Shown: positions 21,115 to 33,138, counted from the first letter of the stretch. The stretch: 64,000 nucleotides of DNA from Thereva unica (GCA_949987705.1 OX465281.1:190699112-190763111); one strand, 5' to 3'. Notes: a model not told the origin generated them from the sequence alone. Program-made: numbers and translations.

Positions 21115-22538
21115 TTTAATTAAGAGATAAGTGAAATAAGTGAACTTGAACAATAATTGTGATTGGAATTTAAATTTTGTGCGTGAGAAATAAGGACTTA
21201 TTAATAAAATGGGTCGAAAGCTAGTGGATTTGCGCACTGTAGAGTTGAAAAAAGAATTAAGTAAACGCTCGATGTCAACGGTGGGGGCTAAAAGTTCCCT
21301 AACCGCCCTGCTTCGAGAAGCTATGGTGAACGAAGGTAAGGATCCTGAAACCTACATGTTTGAAGGCGAGGTAGAAGCAGATCCAGAAGAAGCGACAGTG
21401 AGTATGGCAGAACTTCTTAAGACATTGATGGTGATGAAAGAAGCGCAAGAACGGTCATCAGCAGAGTTGAAAGAAGCGCAAGAACGGTCTTCAGCAGAGA
21501 TGAAGGAAGCGCAAGAACGTTCGACAACAGAGATCAAGTCGGAAGTGTTGGCGTTAAAAGATGAACAGAAACTGTTAGCAGTAGCTCATGAACGCTCGTT
21601 AGCAGAACTCAAAGAGTCTATGGAAGAGCAGAAGAACCAGCTGGAGCAGAAAATCGAATCATTCTCCCTTTCTGTCGACAACAAGCTAGATAACATGAAA
21701 GAAAATGTAAGGAATGATCTGGAAAATCTCGAATCTTCCATCAAGGCAAACGTAAGGAATGATCTAGAAAAACTCGAAATTGAACTAGAAACCGTCAGAG
21801 CCGATCTGGAAAGAGTAAAGATTCACCACCCAGCGACGGCATCTCATGAAGTCATCGGAGTTAGGAAACTACAGCCTCCAACTTTCGACGGGCAAAGCCC
21901 ATGGCCTACTTATAAGCTTCAATTCGAAGCGGCAGCAGCAGGCAATTTTTGGACTGAGGAGGAAAAAGCAACGGCCTTAACGTTGTCATTAAGGGGCACA
22001 GCAGCAGAAATATTGCAGTCAATACCAGCAGAACATCGCAACAGCTACGGGTTCTTAGTTCAAGCGCTGGAAATGCGTTACGGTGATCAGCACCTGCAAG
22101 AGGTTTATCGACTTCAACTTCGCAATAGACTTCAAAAGCCAGGAGAAACTTTACAACAACTATGCGCCGATATCGAGAGGTTAGTGCATCTGGCTTATCC
22201 TAGTTTCGGCCAAGACTACATCAACGAAGTAGCAAGAGAGGCTTTTCTTAACTCTTTTGCCGACCGAGATCTACAACAAGCAGCCAGATTGGCCGGAAAG
22301 AAAAATATCGCTGAAGTTTCGGCATATGCTCTGGCGTACGAGGCAGCGAAGCAAGCATCAAGAAGTGCAGTCCGCCTCAGAGAGATCCACACAACAGAGG
22401 ATATTTGCAACAGAATGAATGCAACGGAAGTACGCGATCGACTCCGATGCTGGAACTGTAGGGAACCGGGTCATCTGCAAAGGAATTGTAGAAAGCGAAG
22501 GAGAGCGGAGTCCCCCGAGAATAAGAGTGGCGCAAAGT

Positions 22539-23790
22539 CAGTGGTGTTGTCGAGCCGGAACGCTCCGGAACGTCGTTCCGGTACTTCCTTTTTGGACCGG
22601 AACGCGTTCCGGAACTAAAGATGATTTCTGATAACGGGAATTGGCTGACGTATTGAAAAAAAATTAAAAATAATTGCTGATTTTTTTTCTAATTTTTGAC
22701 GAATTTTTATATGTACTTATTATCATAGACAAATAAAAGGAAAGATGTTCCATTTCAAATAAGAAAAGTGTGCACTTTCCTGATGAAAGAGCTTTCCTAT
22801 TGCTGAGAGAGCTGCACTATTAATTAAGAATATCCATTAATAACCATAAAGTATAATTTCCACTTCATATTTTTAAATTTGTTACTCTTGAAATCTTGCA
22901 AAACGCAATAATTTTCTTTACGGAAATTAAACATTTCCCAATCTGAAAAATAAAAACATATTACGGAAATGTTTTTTGTAAATCAAAACGAAATCAAAAT
23001 TCGCAAAAAACAAACGATTTTACTTACTTTTGCAAAGTAGTAAAAACCGAAAAGTCTGACCTGAAAAAACAAAATTGTAACTGCCTCCAAATGTGCAATT
23101 TATTTTTGTCATTCAAACAAAAATCAAACAGCTGTTTTCTAATTCAAATAGATTCCCGCCCACAATTTTATCCCCTTAATAAAATTTTCCTAGAAAAAAA
23201 TATAAACATTCTTATATTATGTACGTATTTCATAAATAAGAAAACCTGTAAAAAAAGCGCAAACGCAAACAACTCGACCATTCTCCCATGCTCCCATCCA
23301 TCCCTAACATTTTTTTTTTTCATTTAGTTTCACTCTCTCCAAATATGAAACCTACTCAAGTCTCTTGACAGTGCCACCATAAATAATGATTTAGCGGGGG
23401 CAGGTTTCGTTTGGAGGAAGCTTAAATGGAGGAAATAGGAAAGCTCTTTCATCAGGATAGTGCACACTTTTCTTATATGAAATGGAACATCTTTCCTTTT
23501 ATTTGTCTATGGTATTATTATAAACAAGGGTTTGAACCAAACCCGAACCGGAACAAAAACCGGAACGAACCGTGAACCGGAGTCCGGAACGTTTTTTTTC
23601 TGTATTGGTAGATGAAATTCCCATCTTTGTAGTTTTTACATTTCCCACCCATAGTGTAAGAATTTGAGTATGTATGTGAGTAAATTTGGGACATGAGACC
23701 GCACAGAGCGGCCGCCTACCCAGGATCGGCCCTGTATATATAATTATATATACGCGTTCCGGTAAAAGAAAAATTAGCACAACACCACTG
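22539..23790. mobile_element. hAT-like non-autonomous element, 1252 bp
   Basis: Inverted ends CAGTGGTGTTGT...ACAACACCACTG with perfect 8-bp duplications CGCAAAGT (22531-22538 and 23791-23798), the hAT signature. Subterminal CCGGAACG words are repeated near both ends (22555-22615 and 23545-23765). No transposase is visible. It sits in the gag of Gypsy copy 2. Confidence 0.9.
22724..23511. mobile_element. Foldback/MITE nested in the hAT-like element
   Basis: Inverted arms of about 74 bp with two or three mismatches: 22724-22797 (CATAGACAAATAAAAGGAAA...) and 23438-23511 (its complement). AT-rich interior, no coding. Flanks are TTATTA-like on both sides, so the duplication is uncertain. Third nesting level within Gypsy copy 2. 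Confidence 0.82.
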
Positions 23791-23883
23791 CGCAAAGTGT
23801 TGTGAAAAATGCGGACATAGACAGAAAGGTGACCAGAGGGAGGCCGAAGAAAATAACTCCGTGTCGCCCCGTAGACAGCAGCA

Positions 23884-23890
23884 GGGAAAC
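23884..23890 (+). promoter_or_regulatory. Putative -1 ribosomal frameshift site GGGAAAC
   Basis: In the gag frame the codons read CAG GGA AAC GAA TAA, so the heptamer has the X XXY YYZ form in the correct register, one codon before the gag stop. The pol frame lies exactly at -1 and is open across this point (AAA CGA ATA AAG ACT). The same heptamer is known to direct -1 shifting in some retroviral gag-pro overlaps. No downstream structure was computed. Confidence 0.68.
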
Positions 23891-23907
23891 GAATAAAGAC
23901 TAACTCC

Positions 23908-26722
23908 ATGGGGCGGGAGTTGGTCGGGGAAATCGAAGCCCCCGGTATCATCATCGTCACTATCAAACAACTGCAGCGTAGTGGCGACAGCCTTGTCATC
24001 GATGGAAAGATTGGAGCCGAAAAATGCACAATAACTGTAGATACTGCTGCTTCAAAATCTGTCATCCGGGCTGACTTGGTCGGTAATAAGTGGCTGAAAG
24101 ACGCATGCCAATACAGACTGAAAACTGCAACAGGAGAGCCAGTACGAGTACACGGGGAAACTATGTTGGATGTGGTTCTCGCAGACATCGGATTTTCACA
24201 CTCGTTCCTGGTAGCTGATATAACAGACGAGTGTATTCTGGGACTGGACTTTATGAAAACGCATAAAATTCTACTGGACATCGGAGAGGAAATACTGAGT
24301 TATGACAACAAGGAGATTCCCATGGCCATAGGATCCACGTGTTTTTCGCAACTGAAAGTCGTCGTTCGAGAAGATACCGTGCTTCCTCCGTGCGCTGAGA
24401 AATTGGTGCGAGCAATAGTCGATGGTGATCCCGGGAGCTACCGATTCTATCTTATCGAACCAGAGAAAACGGAACAGGCCAGAAGTATAGCAATTGGAAA
24501 ATGTCTGGTGAGCATCGATGACAAAAGGGAGGTGTTCATGAGAGTGCTAAATACCAACGAGCGCGAAATACGATTGAAGAAGGATACGGTTTTGGGGAAA
24601 GGAGAACCGGCAGAACAGATTACATTAGTGGAGTGCGCTCACACGGAACCGGTGGTAAAACCAAAGCCAAAGGCCACGAAATTGGTAAACACAGTGCTCT
24701 CAAGTAGTTGTCTTGAACAAAACCAGTACCTCCAGGCAAGAACATTAGTGGAGGATTTTAGTGATATCTTCGCCATGAGAGATGATGATTTTGGAAAAAC
24801 GAACATCGTCCAACATAGGATCGACACCAGAGATGCCCAGCCAATCAAGCAACCGCCGAGAAGACTACCACTAGCCAAGCGGGAAGAAGCAGCCAATATG
24901 ATTGAGGACATGAGAAGACAAGGCCTTATAGAGGAGTCGAAAAACCCTTGGATGTCTCCCGTGGTTCTAGTCAGAAAAAAAGATGGCAGCACAAGGTTTT
25001 GCGTGGATTATCGACGATTAAATGACATCACTAAAAAGGATAGCTACCCATTACCTCGTATCGATGACACTCTGGATACTCTCTCTGGAGCTCAATGGTT
25101 TTCTACCCTGGACCTTAAGAGCGGCTATTGGCAAGTCGAAATTCACCCCGAGGACCGCGAAAAGACAGCCTTCTCTGTAGGAAACGGCTTGTGGCAGTTG
25201 TGGCGGCTTGCGGCTTGGACTGTGTAATGCTCCAGCAACATTCGAACGACTGATGGAATGCGTCTTGCGAGGACTGACATGGAAGGCTTGTCTGCTTTAT
25301 TTGGACGATATCATCGTCGTTGGAAAAAGTTTCGAGGAACATCTGGGCAATCTACGAGAGGTTTTCCAAAAGTTGAGAACAGCCCAACTGAAACTCAACC
25401 CTAAAAAGTGCGTACTGTTCAGAGACCAAGTCAACTATCTCGGACATGTGGTTTCATCCAATGGAGTTCAAACAGATCCGGAGAAAATAGCAGCAGTTAA
25501 GAATTGGCCCACACCGAAGGATAAACATGAACTTCGAAGCTTCTTGGGACTAGCCACCTATTACAGACGTTTTGTCAGGAACTTTGCCGGCATAGCTAAG
25601 GAACTACATAAACTGACAGAAAAGGGAAAACCATTTATCTGGACAGAAAAGTGCGAGGAAAGTTTCAAGACACTAAAACGAGGACTTTGCCAAGCACCAA
25701 TACTCACATACCCGAAGCCAGGCGAAAGATTCATATTGGACACAGACGCGAGTAATGTCGGGATTGGTGCAGTGCTATCACAAAACTTCGAAGGACAGGA
25801 GAAGGTCATAGCTTATTACAGTAGAGCGCTGTCAAAATCGGAGCGGAATTACTGTGTTACAAGAAGGGAACTATTGGCAATCGTGGACTCAACTAAACAC
25901 TTCCACAAGTATCTCTATGGGCAAAACTTCATCCTTCGAACGGATCATGCAGCATTAAAATGGCTGATGCAATTCAAAAATCCTGAAGGACAAGTGGCGA
26001 GATGGATCGAGAGACTTCAGTCCTATGACTTCAATATAGGCCACAGAAATGGAAGGAACCATGGAAATGCAGATGCACTCTCCCGGCGACCATGCGTACC
26101 AGACTGCAAACATTGTGGACGTATCGAGGAAAAGTGTCAAAGAACGACAGTCGAGCCAACGACAGGATGGGATGACCAGGGACCCCGAGTCGCCCAACGC
26201 GACAACCCGGATATTTCTTCAATTCTGGCATGGAAGGAATACGAGGAAAAGCCTGAATGGAAGGACATTGCTGAGAGGAGCGAGACCCTGAAGAGCTATT
26301 GGGCCCAATGGGAGTCCTTGTACATTAAGCGAGGAGTATTAAAGCGCAAATGGGGAACCGCTGACGGTACCTCTCATCGAATGTAGGTATTAGTCCCTCG
26401 CGTTAGAATAAGAGATATTCTCGAGGAGTGTCATAATGGCGCATCAGGAGGACATTTGGGAGTCAATAAAACTTTGACAAAAATAAGAGATAGATTCTAT
26501 TAGCTTCACATGCGAGACGATGTTGCAGACTGGTGCCGTAAATGCACAACTTGTGCCAGCAGCAAGGGCCCTCGAGTAACAACAAAAGGAGAAATACAGC
26601 AATACAACGTGGGAGCCCCATTTGAAAGAATCGCAATCGATGTGGCGGGACCTTTTCCGGTGTCAGACCGAGGAAATCGTTACATTTAGGTGGTCATGGA
26701 CTACTTCAGTAAGTGGCCCGAA
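23908..26722 (+). pseudogene. pol: Pol of Gypsy copy 2: protease, RT, RNase H, start of integrase
   Basis: Protease from 23908 with ITVDTAAS where copy 1 has DTG, then ILGLDFM. RT with LVRKKDGSTRFCVDYRRLN, LDLKSGYWQ, then after a frameshift near 25195-25210 GLCNAPATFERLME and the YLDDIIV catalytic box (near 25300). RNase H with LDTDASNVGIGAVL, YYSRALS and RTDHAALKWL, ending NADALSRRP. A stop at 26384-26386 (TAG, probably from CAG) precedes the integrase finger (HLGVNKTL, CRKCTTC) and the first catalytic Asp (IAIDVAGPFP). Another stop lies near 26687. The frame is cut at 26723 by the second hAT-like element; the rest is at 35086-36255. Confidence 0.9.
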
Positions 26723-27812
26723 CAGTGCCGGATTAAGCCAAATGGGGGCCCTAGGCCATTCAAATTTTGGAGCCCCCTTTTTTAATAATTGGAAAATTAA
26801 ACTCTCTTAAAGTCCACTAGTTGGGTATGACATTTTTCTTACGAGTGGGAAAATATAAATAACTTAAAAGGAATCAGGAAGATTCAAAGGATTTGATTTA
26901 TCCCTTAACAATCTTTTTTAATTTTTTCCCTCCTTTGAAGTTGTCTTTCTTCAATTACTGCAGCTATTAATACAAAATCCGTTGTTTGCGGCACAACATT
27001 TTTTAATTTTTTTAACTCGGACACTACATAGTCCAATCAATCTACGGAAATTCTCCAGTGAAGGCAGGAAAAAAAATATGGGCGTGTAGAACACTTAATT
27101 TGAAGAAAGATAGTATGTTTTTTACGGAACTGCATTGGCGAACTTAACCTAAAAAATCCGTTTTTCGCCAATAAAACAAAAAGTTGAGCTCAGATACGAA
27201 AAAGTTAAATGAGAAAGTTATAGGTATTAAAATTATCTTTCAATTGATGTGGTACAAAATATTGGTTAGTGTCTTATACATGGAGAAAAATGCTAAAAAC
27301 CGTTAAAAATCGCGTCTTTTTCATTTATTTTTTGCTTTTTATTGATGCGACCTAGAAACTTTTTACTTGGTAAAAATGTTGCTTTTGGCAATCCGAAAAC
27401 TCATTTTTTTTTGGCTTGAAATTTTGCAAAATATGGGTGAAATTTCGATTTTTGTAAAAAAAGGCGTTTTCGTAAAATCCTTCGTCTACAGCTCCTCGAC
27501 CTCTTAGGACATTTTTTCGAAGCTCTTTTTCTTCGTTAAGAGTTGTACTATTATTTAAAATTTGAGTTTTTCAATTTTATATACAAAAAACTCCACCGCA
27601 AAAAAGACAAGTTTTTTGCCGCGAAAAAGACAAGTTTTTTATTTCATTATTTTTCGACTCTAAACTACTATTTAATAAAAGTTTATATTCTTTTTAGAGA
27701 ATAAATAGGTAATTTGGTCATACATTATATAAATGCATATTGAATCTAATATCTCACACTTTTATAGGAATAATTTGTTTTTGGTTAATCTATATGAAAA
27801 GTTGTTGAAGAG

Positions 27813-28402
27813 TTGGTATTCCATGAATTGAAAATATATCCTTGAGTTTAGTTATTACACAATTCGCAGTCTTATTTCTTAATTCTCGTATCTCTAAGTA
27901 CTTTGAATAATAGTCAACAAGAACTAAATAATTCGATCTACCTATTTCAAAGATATCTACTCCTATTTTTGAGAAAGGGTACTGTGGAACTTCATGTTGT
28001 AATAAAGGTGCGCGGGGATTTGATGGCCTATACTTTTGGCAAATATCACATTTGCTTATCATTTCTTCTATGTTTTCATTTATTCCCGGCCAATAAACTA
28101 ACGTACGCGCTCTTGCTTTTGTTTTTTCCATTCCCAGATGTGGTTGGTGTAATAACTTCAGGATATACGGCCTAAGCGAGGATGGTACTATTACCTTTTC
28201 ATTAAGGAAGACTAAATCATCATTTGCTATTATTTTTTAACTTCCAATATGGCTTAATCTCCTCCTCAACATATTTCTTTTCAGTTGGCCAACCATTATT
28301 TATAACTCTTTTTAATTTCGACAATATGGAATCTTCTTCAGTTTGGGATTTAAAATGTGTTTTCCATTCTTCACTAATATTCAGCGCATGAACTACGTCT
28401 TC
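27813..28402 (-). pseudogene. Mag-like integrase fragment and preceding linker
   Basis: From 28402 down: linker between RNase H and integrase (EDVVHALNISEEWK). From 28131: LVYWPGINENIEEMISKCDICQ-type zinc finger, then KIGVDIFEIG with the first catalytic Asp and VDYYSKYLE. The frame stops soon after FSIHGIP, just before where the second Asp and the Glu would be. A stop/frame change separates the two segments. Confidence 0.85.
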
Positions 28403-29043
28403 TAGTGGTCTCCAAAGTGTGGTACGCGTACCCCGATGGGTACGCAGAAAATTCTGGGGGGTACGCCACATTCCTTTTCACAATACTACTTTATTTTCTC
28501 TCGCGGGCATACAATTTTTAACTGAAAAACAAATTTTTGTCGAAATTTTTTAACCGGCGACTCTGCATTATACAAGTCAATTCTGTATTTCGCTGGAATC
28601 GATTCCGTTGAAATATCCTTAGAATTTATTAATTTTATTAATTTTTACCCCTCTTTTTGTGCAACCAAAATACTGAAATCATTATTAAAACGGCTTAATA
28701 ATACTAATACAATGGTCCAGTTTATTATAGCGATAATAACTTTATCAAGTACCATAAAGATATATACTACGTATTTTGTTGGAGGTTTATTCTGTATTCT
28801 TGTTTCTAAAATATTCAATACTTTTGCGAATTTTTAAGGAAAACAAAAAATTAATAATTTTTATATCCATACTAAACCAAAACATATAAACATTAAGAGG
28901 AACCAAAACCCCAAATAATCGTTAACACCCGTATTTAAAACGCGCGGCCATCTTTGTTTCCTATAGATATAGTGACGGGGTAGTACAATTTATGATTATG
29001 TTCATCAAAAGGGTACGCGGCCAAAAATGTTTGGAGACCACTA
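28403..29043. mobile_element. TIR element, about 640 bp
   Basis: Inverted ends (T)AGTGGTCTCCAAA...TTTGGAGACCACTA followed inside by GGTACGCG/CGCGTACC words on both sides. Either a TA duplication or hAT-like ends; no clear 8-bp duplication. It lies between the RNase H and integrase coding parts of the Mag-like element. The C-terminal residues of the frame ending at 28935 come from this insert, not from the retrotransposon. Confidence 0.78.
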
Positions 29044-30281
29044 GATACAGTGGTATCTTCAACCTCTGGCGCTTCTTCGTTCTTGCTATAGTTTCTTGAC
29101 AATAAATCGGCTACCCACATTTCTTTACCCGGGATATACTTTAGCGTGAATTTATATTTCAATAATCTAATGGCCATTCTTTGAAGACGTGCTGACGGTA
29201 CCTGTCCAATATCTTTGCTTAATACACCTAACAACGGCTTATGGTCTGTTAAGACAATGAAGTCCCGTACATATATAAAGCTATGCAATTTTTTACATGC
29301 TGCTACTATGGCTAGCAGTTCCTTTTCTGTCTGTGAGTACCTTTTTTCAGTCTCACTTAGACTTCTTGAAGAATAATAGACTGGTCTACCTTGTTGCATT
29401 AGGCAAGAACCTAATCCATCTCTTGAGGCATCTACCTGAAGGGTTATTTCACTTTTTTCATTAAATACTTTTAAACTTGGTGAGGTTATTATAGCCATTT
29501 TAATTTTGTCTAAACAGGATGTGTGCGCCGGCAACCATTGAAATACTCTATTTTTCCTTAAAAGTTCAGTTAAAGGAGATGATAATTCTGACAAATTGGC
29601 AACAAATTTTCTTAAGTAATTTACAAGACCTAACACTTTTTGTAATTCTTTTTTATTTTTTGGGGGTTCTATTGCGGCTATTGCGTTTATTTTATTCTTA
29701 TCAATTCTAATTCCCTTATCACTTATTTCATGTCCCAGAAATATAACACTATTTACTCTGAACTGCAACTTATTACAGTTGAATTTTATGTTTAGACTTT
29801 TAGCCCTATCAATAACTTTTTTTACTATTTCATCATGCTCCTCTACAGTCTCTGCACTTATTAATATGTCGTCGATATAGATAACAACCCCTTCTATGTC
29901 GCTGAAATTTTTATTATTATACTTTTGAAATAATTCAGGTGCCACTGAAATTCCAAATAGCAGTCTCCTGAAACGATAACAACCGAATATCGTATTGATT
30001 GTGCATAGTTCACTTGACTTTTAATCTAATTTTATTTGCCAATAGCCGTCTTTTAGGTCCAACACTGTGAAAAAAATTTTATTTACTAGTTTGGGCATTA
30101 TTTCATCAAAGGACGGTATCGTATAAGTTTCTGGAATTAATGCCTTATTCAAATCTTTAGGGTCTAAACATATTCTTAAATTTTTATTGGGCTTTTCTAC
30201 GATAACTATATTCGATACCCATTGTACTGGTTCATTAACTTTTTCTATTATCCCATACTTTTCTAACCTTTCCAATTCCAA
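29044..30281 (-). pseudogene. pol: Mag-like RT and RNase H
   Basis: From 30281: IEKVNEPVQWVSNIVIVEKP and RICLDPKDLN (RT fingers), LDLKDGYWQIKLD (first palm Asp). A stop near 30020 interrupts; the frame continues with LLFGISVAPELFQKY and VVIYIDDILIS, where the box is YIDD. RNase H follows with LQVDASRDGLGSCL, YYSSRSLS-ETE and TDHKPLLGVL. It is cut at 29043 by the TIR element. Nearly complete in length, but inactivated. Confidence 0.88.
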
Positions 30282-30282
30282 C

Positions 30283-31017
30283 TTAAATGGCTCTACAAGG
30301 GTTATGGGAATACGTCTGGCTGGTTTTATTACGGGATTCGCATCTGCTATAACTTTTTTTGAAACAACCTAATCCTTCAAATACTTCCACGTTATTTTTA
30401 ATAAACTCTTCTCTATCTTCATAAATATCTACCGAGTTAACTCTTTGAACTAACTTTAAATCTAAACAACCCCGAAGACCTAATAATGGCTTTTCATCGT
30501 CTTTTACTACTATGAATCGTTGCATTGAAGTCCTATTTTTATATGTGCACACAAGATCAATTTTACCACATGTTTTTATCTTTGCACCGCCATATGCTAT
30601 TAACTTTCCTTTATTTCTTATCACTCGCACATTTTTAAAGTTATTTAGGAATTTTTCAGGTAATACATTCACTTCCGAACCTGTATCTAATTTAAATTCT
30701 ATAAAATAATTTTGAATTTTTATTTTTTCAGTCCATGACTTTATATTTTCTTTATCTGATTTCTTTTTATTATTAGTATTGCTGACTGAATTAATATATA
30801 AGTACTCACAATTACTGTTAGTTTCTTTTCTTTTAATTTCACGTACCTTATTCACTTTGCACGCTTTTGCGAAGTAATTTTTGCCATTGCAGTTGTTACA
30901 TATACTACCATATGCCGGACACTGTCTATGTGCATGCTTCTGCATACATTTATTGCAGTTGTATTTATTTCTGCTAATATTTTGTTCCTGGCTTAGTTTA
31001 TCATTTTGACGTGACAA
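30283..31017 (-). pseudogene. Mag-like nucleocapsid knuckles and protease
   Basis: Two Cys-rich fingers (CNKCMQKHAHRQC and CNNCNGKNYFAKAC), a basic linker, then aspartic protease FKLDTGSEVNVLP with DTG, followed by KPLLGLRGCLDL. The frame changes after EVFEGLGCFKK near 30370, where pol should continue. The N-terminal side is cut by the Helitron-containing region. Confidence 0.85.
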
Positions 31018-31068
31018 CGTCTATTAAAACGATGAACGCCGGCTGCATGCACGAAAAATGATGACTCA

Positions 31069-31104
31069 TTGTCCCGTTATGTCCCGTTATGTCCCGTTAT
31101 CTCC
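31069..31104 (+). repeat. Short tandem repeat, TGTCCCGTTA units
   Basis: Three and a half imperfect copies of a 10-bp unit near the presumed Helitron left part. Confidence 0.85.
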
Positions 31105-31235
31105 CGAAGTAATTTTAAAAATTTGATCGTAGTAATCTTAAAAATTTGATTAAAATTGTCAATATTTAATTAGATTAAATTTGTCAAATTGTCAACAATA
31201 AGCAAAGCAAGCCAAACACTCTGTCTCCTAACTGG

Positions 31236-31601
31236 GTGCCGGTGTATAAGGAAATAGTGAACATTACCCTGACGAAAACTGTGAAATGCAAACGAAAACA
31301 GTTTCCTTGCGTTCCTGCTTGTGCTATTACCATTCACAAGTCGCAAGGTGGGACGTTTACTGTTATTATCTATAATATAAAAAGAAGTCGGGTTTTCCTT
31401 CCAGACGCTATAATTAGAAAACGCACGATCCGATTTCCACGGTTTTGCATTCGTTGGAAAGGTCTCGGGCCCGTGAGGTTTATAGCAAAAAAATTTCAAC
31501 AGAAAAGCAGGCGTTTGGTCCATAGCAGCCATCTCAAGAGGGCGGATTACCATTTTCTTTACAACCCCTCGACATGGATATCAAATGAAAGGTTATGGTA
31601 A
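31236..31601 (+). pseudogene. Helitron PIF1-like helicase C-terminal fragment
   Basis: The frame includes VKCKRKQFPCVPACAITIHK followed by SQGGTF, the conserved late helicase motifs of PIF1/Helitron helicases (AITIHKSQG is the hallmark). About 120 residues. The last part (from SRRLVHSSHL) is encoded by the first unit of the 126-bp satellite, so the natural C-terminus is lost or replaced. No ATP-binding motif is left. Confidence 0.85.
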
Positions 31602-32815
31602 GTAGAACACCAAAAGCAATATAGTATACTCAATATATCGTTTGGTCCATGGCAGTCATCACAAGAGAGCAGATGACCATTTTCTTCACAACCCATTCGA
31701 AATGGGTATCCAATGAAAGAGTATGATAAGTAGAACAATATAAGCAATATAGTATACTCAATATGTCGCTTGGTCCATAGCGGCCACCTCAAGAATGCGG
31801 ATTACCATTTTCTTCACAACACCTTCGACATGGATATCGAATGAAAGAGTATGATAAGTAGAACACCATAGGCAATAAAGTATACTCAATATATCGTTTG
31901 GTCCATGGCGATCATCTCAAGCGGGCGGATTACCATTTTCTTCACAACCCCTTCGAGATGGGTATCAAATGAGAGAGTATGATAAGTAGAACACATAAGC
32001 AATATAGTATACTCAATATATATCGTTTGGTCCATAGCGGCCATCTCCAGAGGTTGGATTACCATTATCTTCACACCTCTCGATATGGATTTCAAATGAA
32101 AGGGTATGATAAGTAGAACACCATAAGCAATATAGTATACTCAATATATCGTTTGGTCCATGGCGGTCATCTCAAGAGGGAGGATGATCATTTTCTTCAC
32201 TACCCCCTCGACATTGGTATCAAATGAAAGGGCATTATAAGAAGAATGCCATAGACTATGTCTTTAGATTCATGGCGGCCATCTCAAGAGGGCGGATTGC
32301 CATTTTCTTCACAACACCCGAGACATGGGTATCAAATGAAAGGCTATGAAAAGTAGAACACCATAAGCAATATAGTATACTCAATTTATAATTTGGTCCA
32401 TGGCGGCCATCTCAAAAGGGCGGTTTACCATTTTCTTCACAACTCCTTCTAGATGGGTATCAAATGAAAGAGTATGATAAGTAGAACAATATAAGCAATA
32501 TAGTATACTCAATATATCGTTTGGTCCATAGCGGCCATCTCAAGAGGGCGGATTACCATTTTCTTCACAACCCCTTCGAGATGGGTATCAAATGAGAGAG
32601 TATGATAAGTAGAACACCATATGCAATATAGTATACTCAATATATCGTTTGGTCCATAGCGACCATCTCAAGAGTGCGGATTAATATTTTCTTCACAACC
32701 CCTTCGACATGGGTATCAAATAAAAGAGTATGATAAGTAGAACACCATAGGCAATATAGTATACTCAATATATCATTTGGTCCATGGCGGTCATCTCCCG
32801 AAATCAATTTTCCCA
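31516..32815 (+). repeat. 126-bp tandem array inside the Helitron, about 10 units
   Basis: The landmark TTGGTCCATNGCGG/AG recurs at about 31520, 31648, 31772, 31898, 32028, 32155, 32270, 32395, 32521, 32648 and 32778. Each unit reads on through ATCTCAAGAGGGCGGATTAC, TTCTTCACAACCCC, GGGTATCAAATGAAAG and ends with AGTATACTCAATATATCG. Units differ by point changes and a few short indels. Open frames on the - strand across it are by-products of the periodicity. A second block is at 38664-38882. Confidence 0.92.
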
Positions 32816-33138
32816 GATTTGTTCTTTTTTCACTATAGCTTTTTCCTATCGCAGACTGTGTCCTCATAATCTTATTTTATTGAAAGGCGTTGCAACGCAC
32901 GCGGGTTTTTGCTAGTTTAATATAAATGATTCAATTTTATTCATAAAAGTATGCAATCATTTCAGCAATGTTTTCTCATGACGTTGTCACGTTAAACTAT
33001 CGTCCGTAAACCCTCTTTACAGACAACAAATTTTTTTTTTTTTTTTTTGGATTTCTATATCTAAAATTAGATTTATTATTATTTGAAATGTTTATATTTT
33101 GTGCTAATCTCCCATTTTTCCAATTGCTACTACTACTA

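Larger units (their letters stand above)
21209..23896 (+). pseudogene. gag: Gag of Gypsy copy 2, interrupted by a hAT-like insertion
   Basis: Open from the ATG at 21209 to the insertion at 22539, then resumes in the same frame at 23799 and ends with TAA at 23894-23896 after QQQGNE. Coiled coil with three KEAQERSSAE-type repeats, Gypsy capsid region (QPPTFDGQSPW onward), one zinc knuckle (CWNCREPGHLQRNC) and a Cys pair after the insertion (CCEKCGHRQKG). It has fewer copies of the 15-residue coiled-coil repeat than copy 1. The insertion plus its duplication is 1260 bp, a multiple of three, but the inserted sequence adds stops. The gag stop is preceded by a GGGAAAC heptamer. Confidence 0.9.
31018..32916 (+). 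mobile_element. Helitron (rolling-circle transposon), mostly 3' part
   Basis: Three independent signs: a PIF1-like helicase C-terminal fragment (31236-31560), a 3' end ...CTAGT at 32912-32916 preceded by a perfect 12-bp palindrome GCGTTGCAACGC (32888-32899), and insertion without a clear duplication. Between helicase and 3' end lies a 126-bp tandem array. The 5' end is not certain; about 31018-31105 with three TGTCCCGTTA units is the likely left part. Rep and most helicase motifs are missing. Confidence 0.8.

Noticed and set aside
23499..24281. 260-residue - strand frame
   Set aside because: Complement of the hAT-like end and the Gypsy protease; no domain of its own.
27251..27812. 3' LTR of the Mag-like element
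   Set aside because: No sequence like the 156-bp LTR at 34400-34555 was found; the element simply ends within the integrase.
31516..32815. Regular 126-bp repeats considered as a CRISPR-like array
   Set aside because: Units are contiguous tandem copies without distinct spacers, in a eukaryotic Helitron.
31886..32867. Recurring - strand frames across the satellite
   Set aside because: Periodic by-products of a monomer length divisible by three; no domain.
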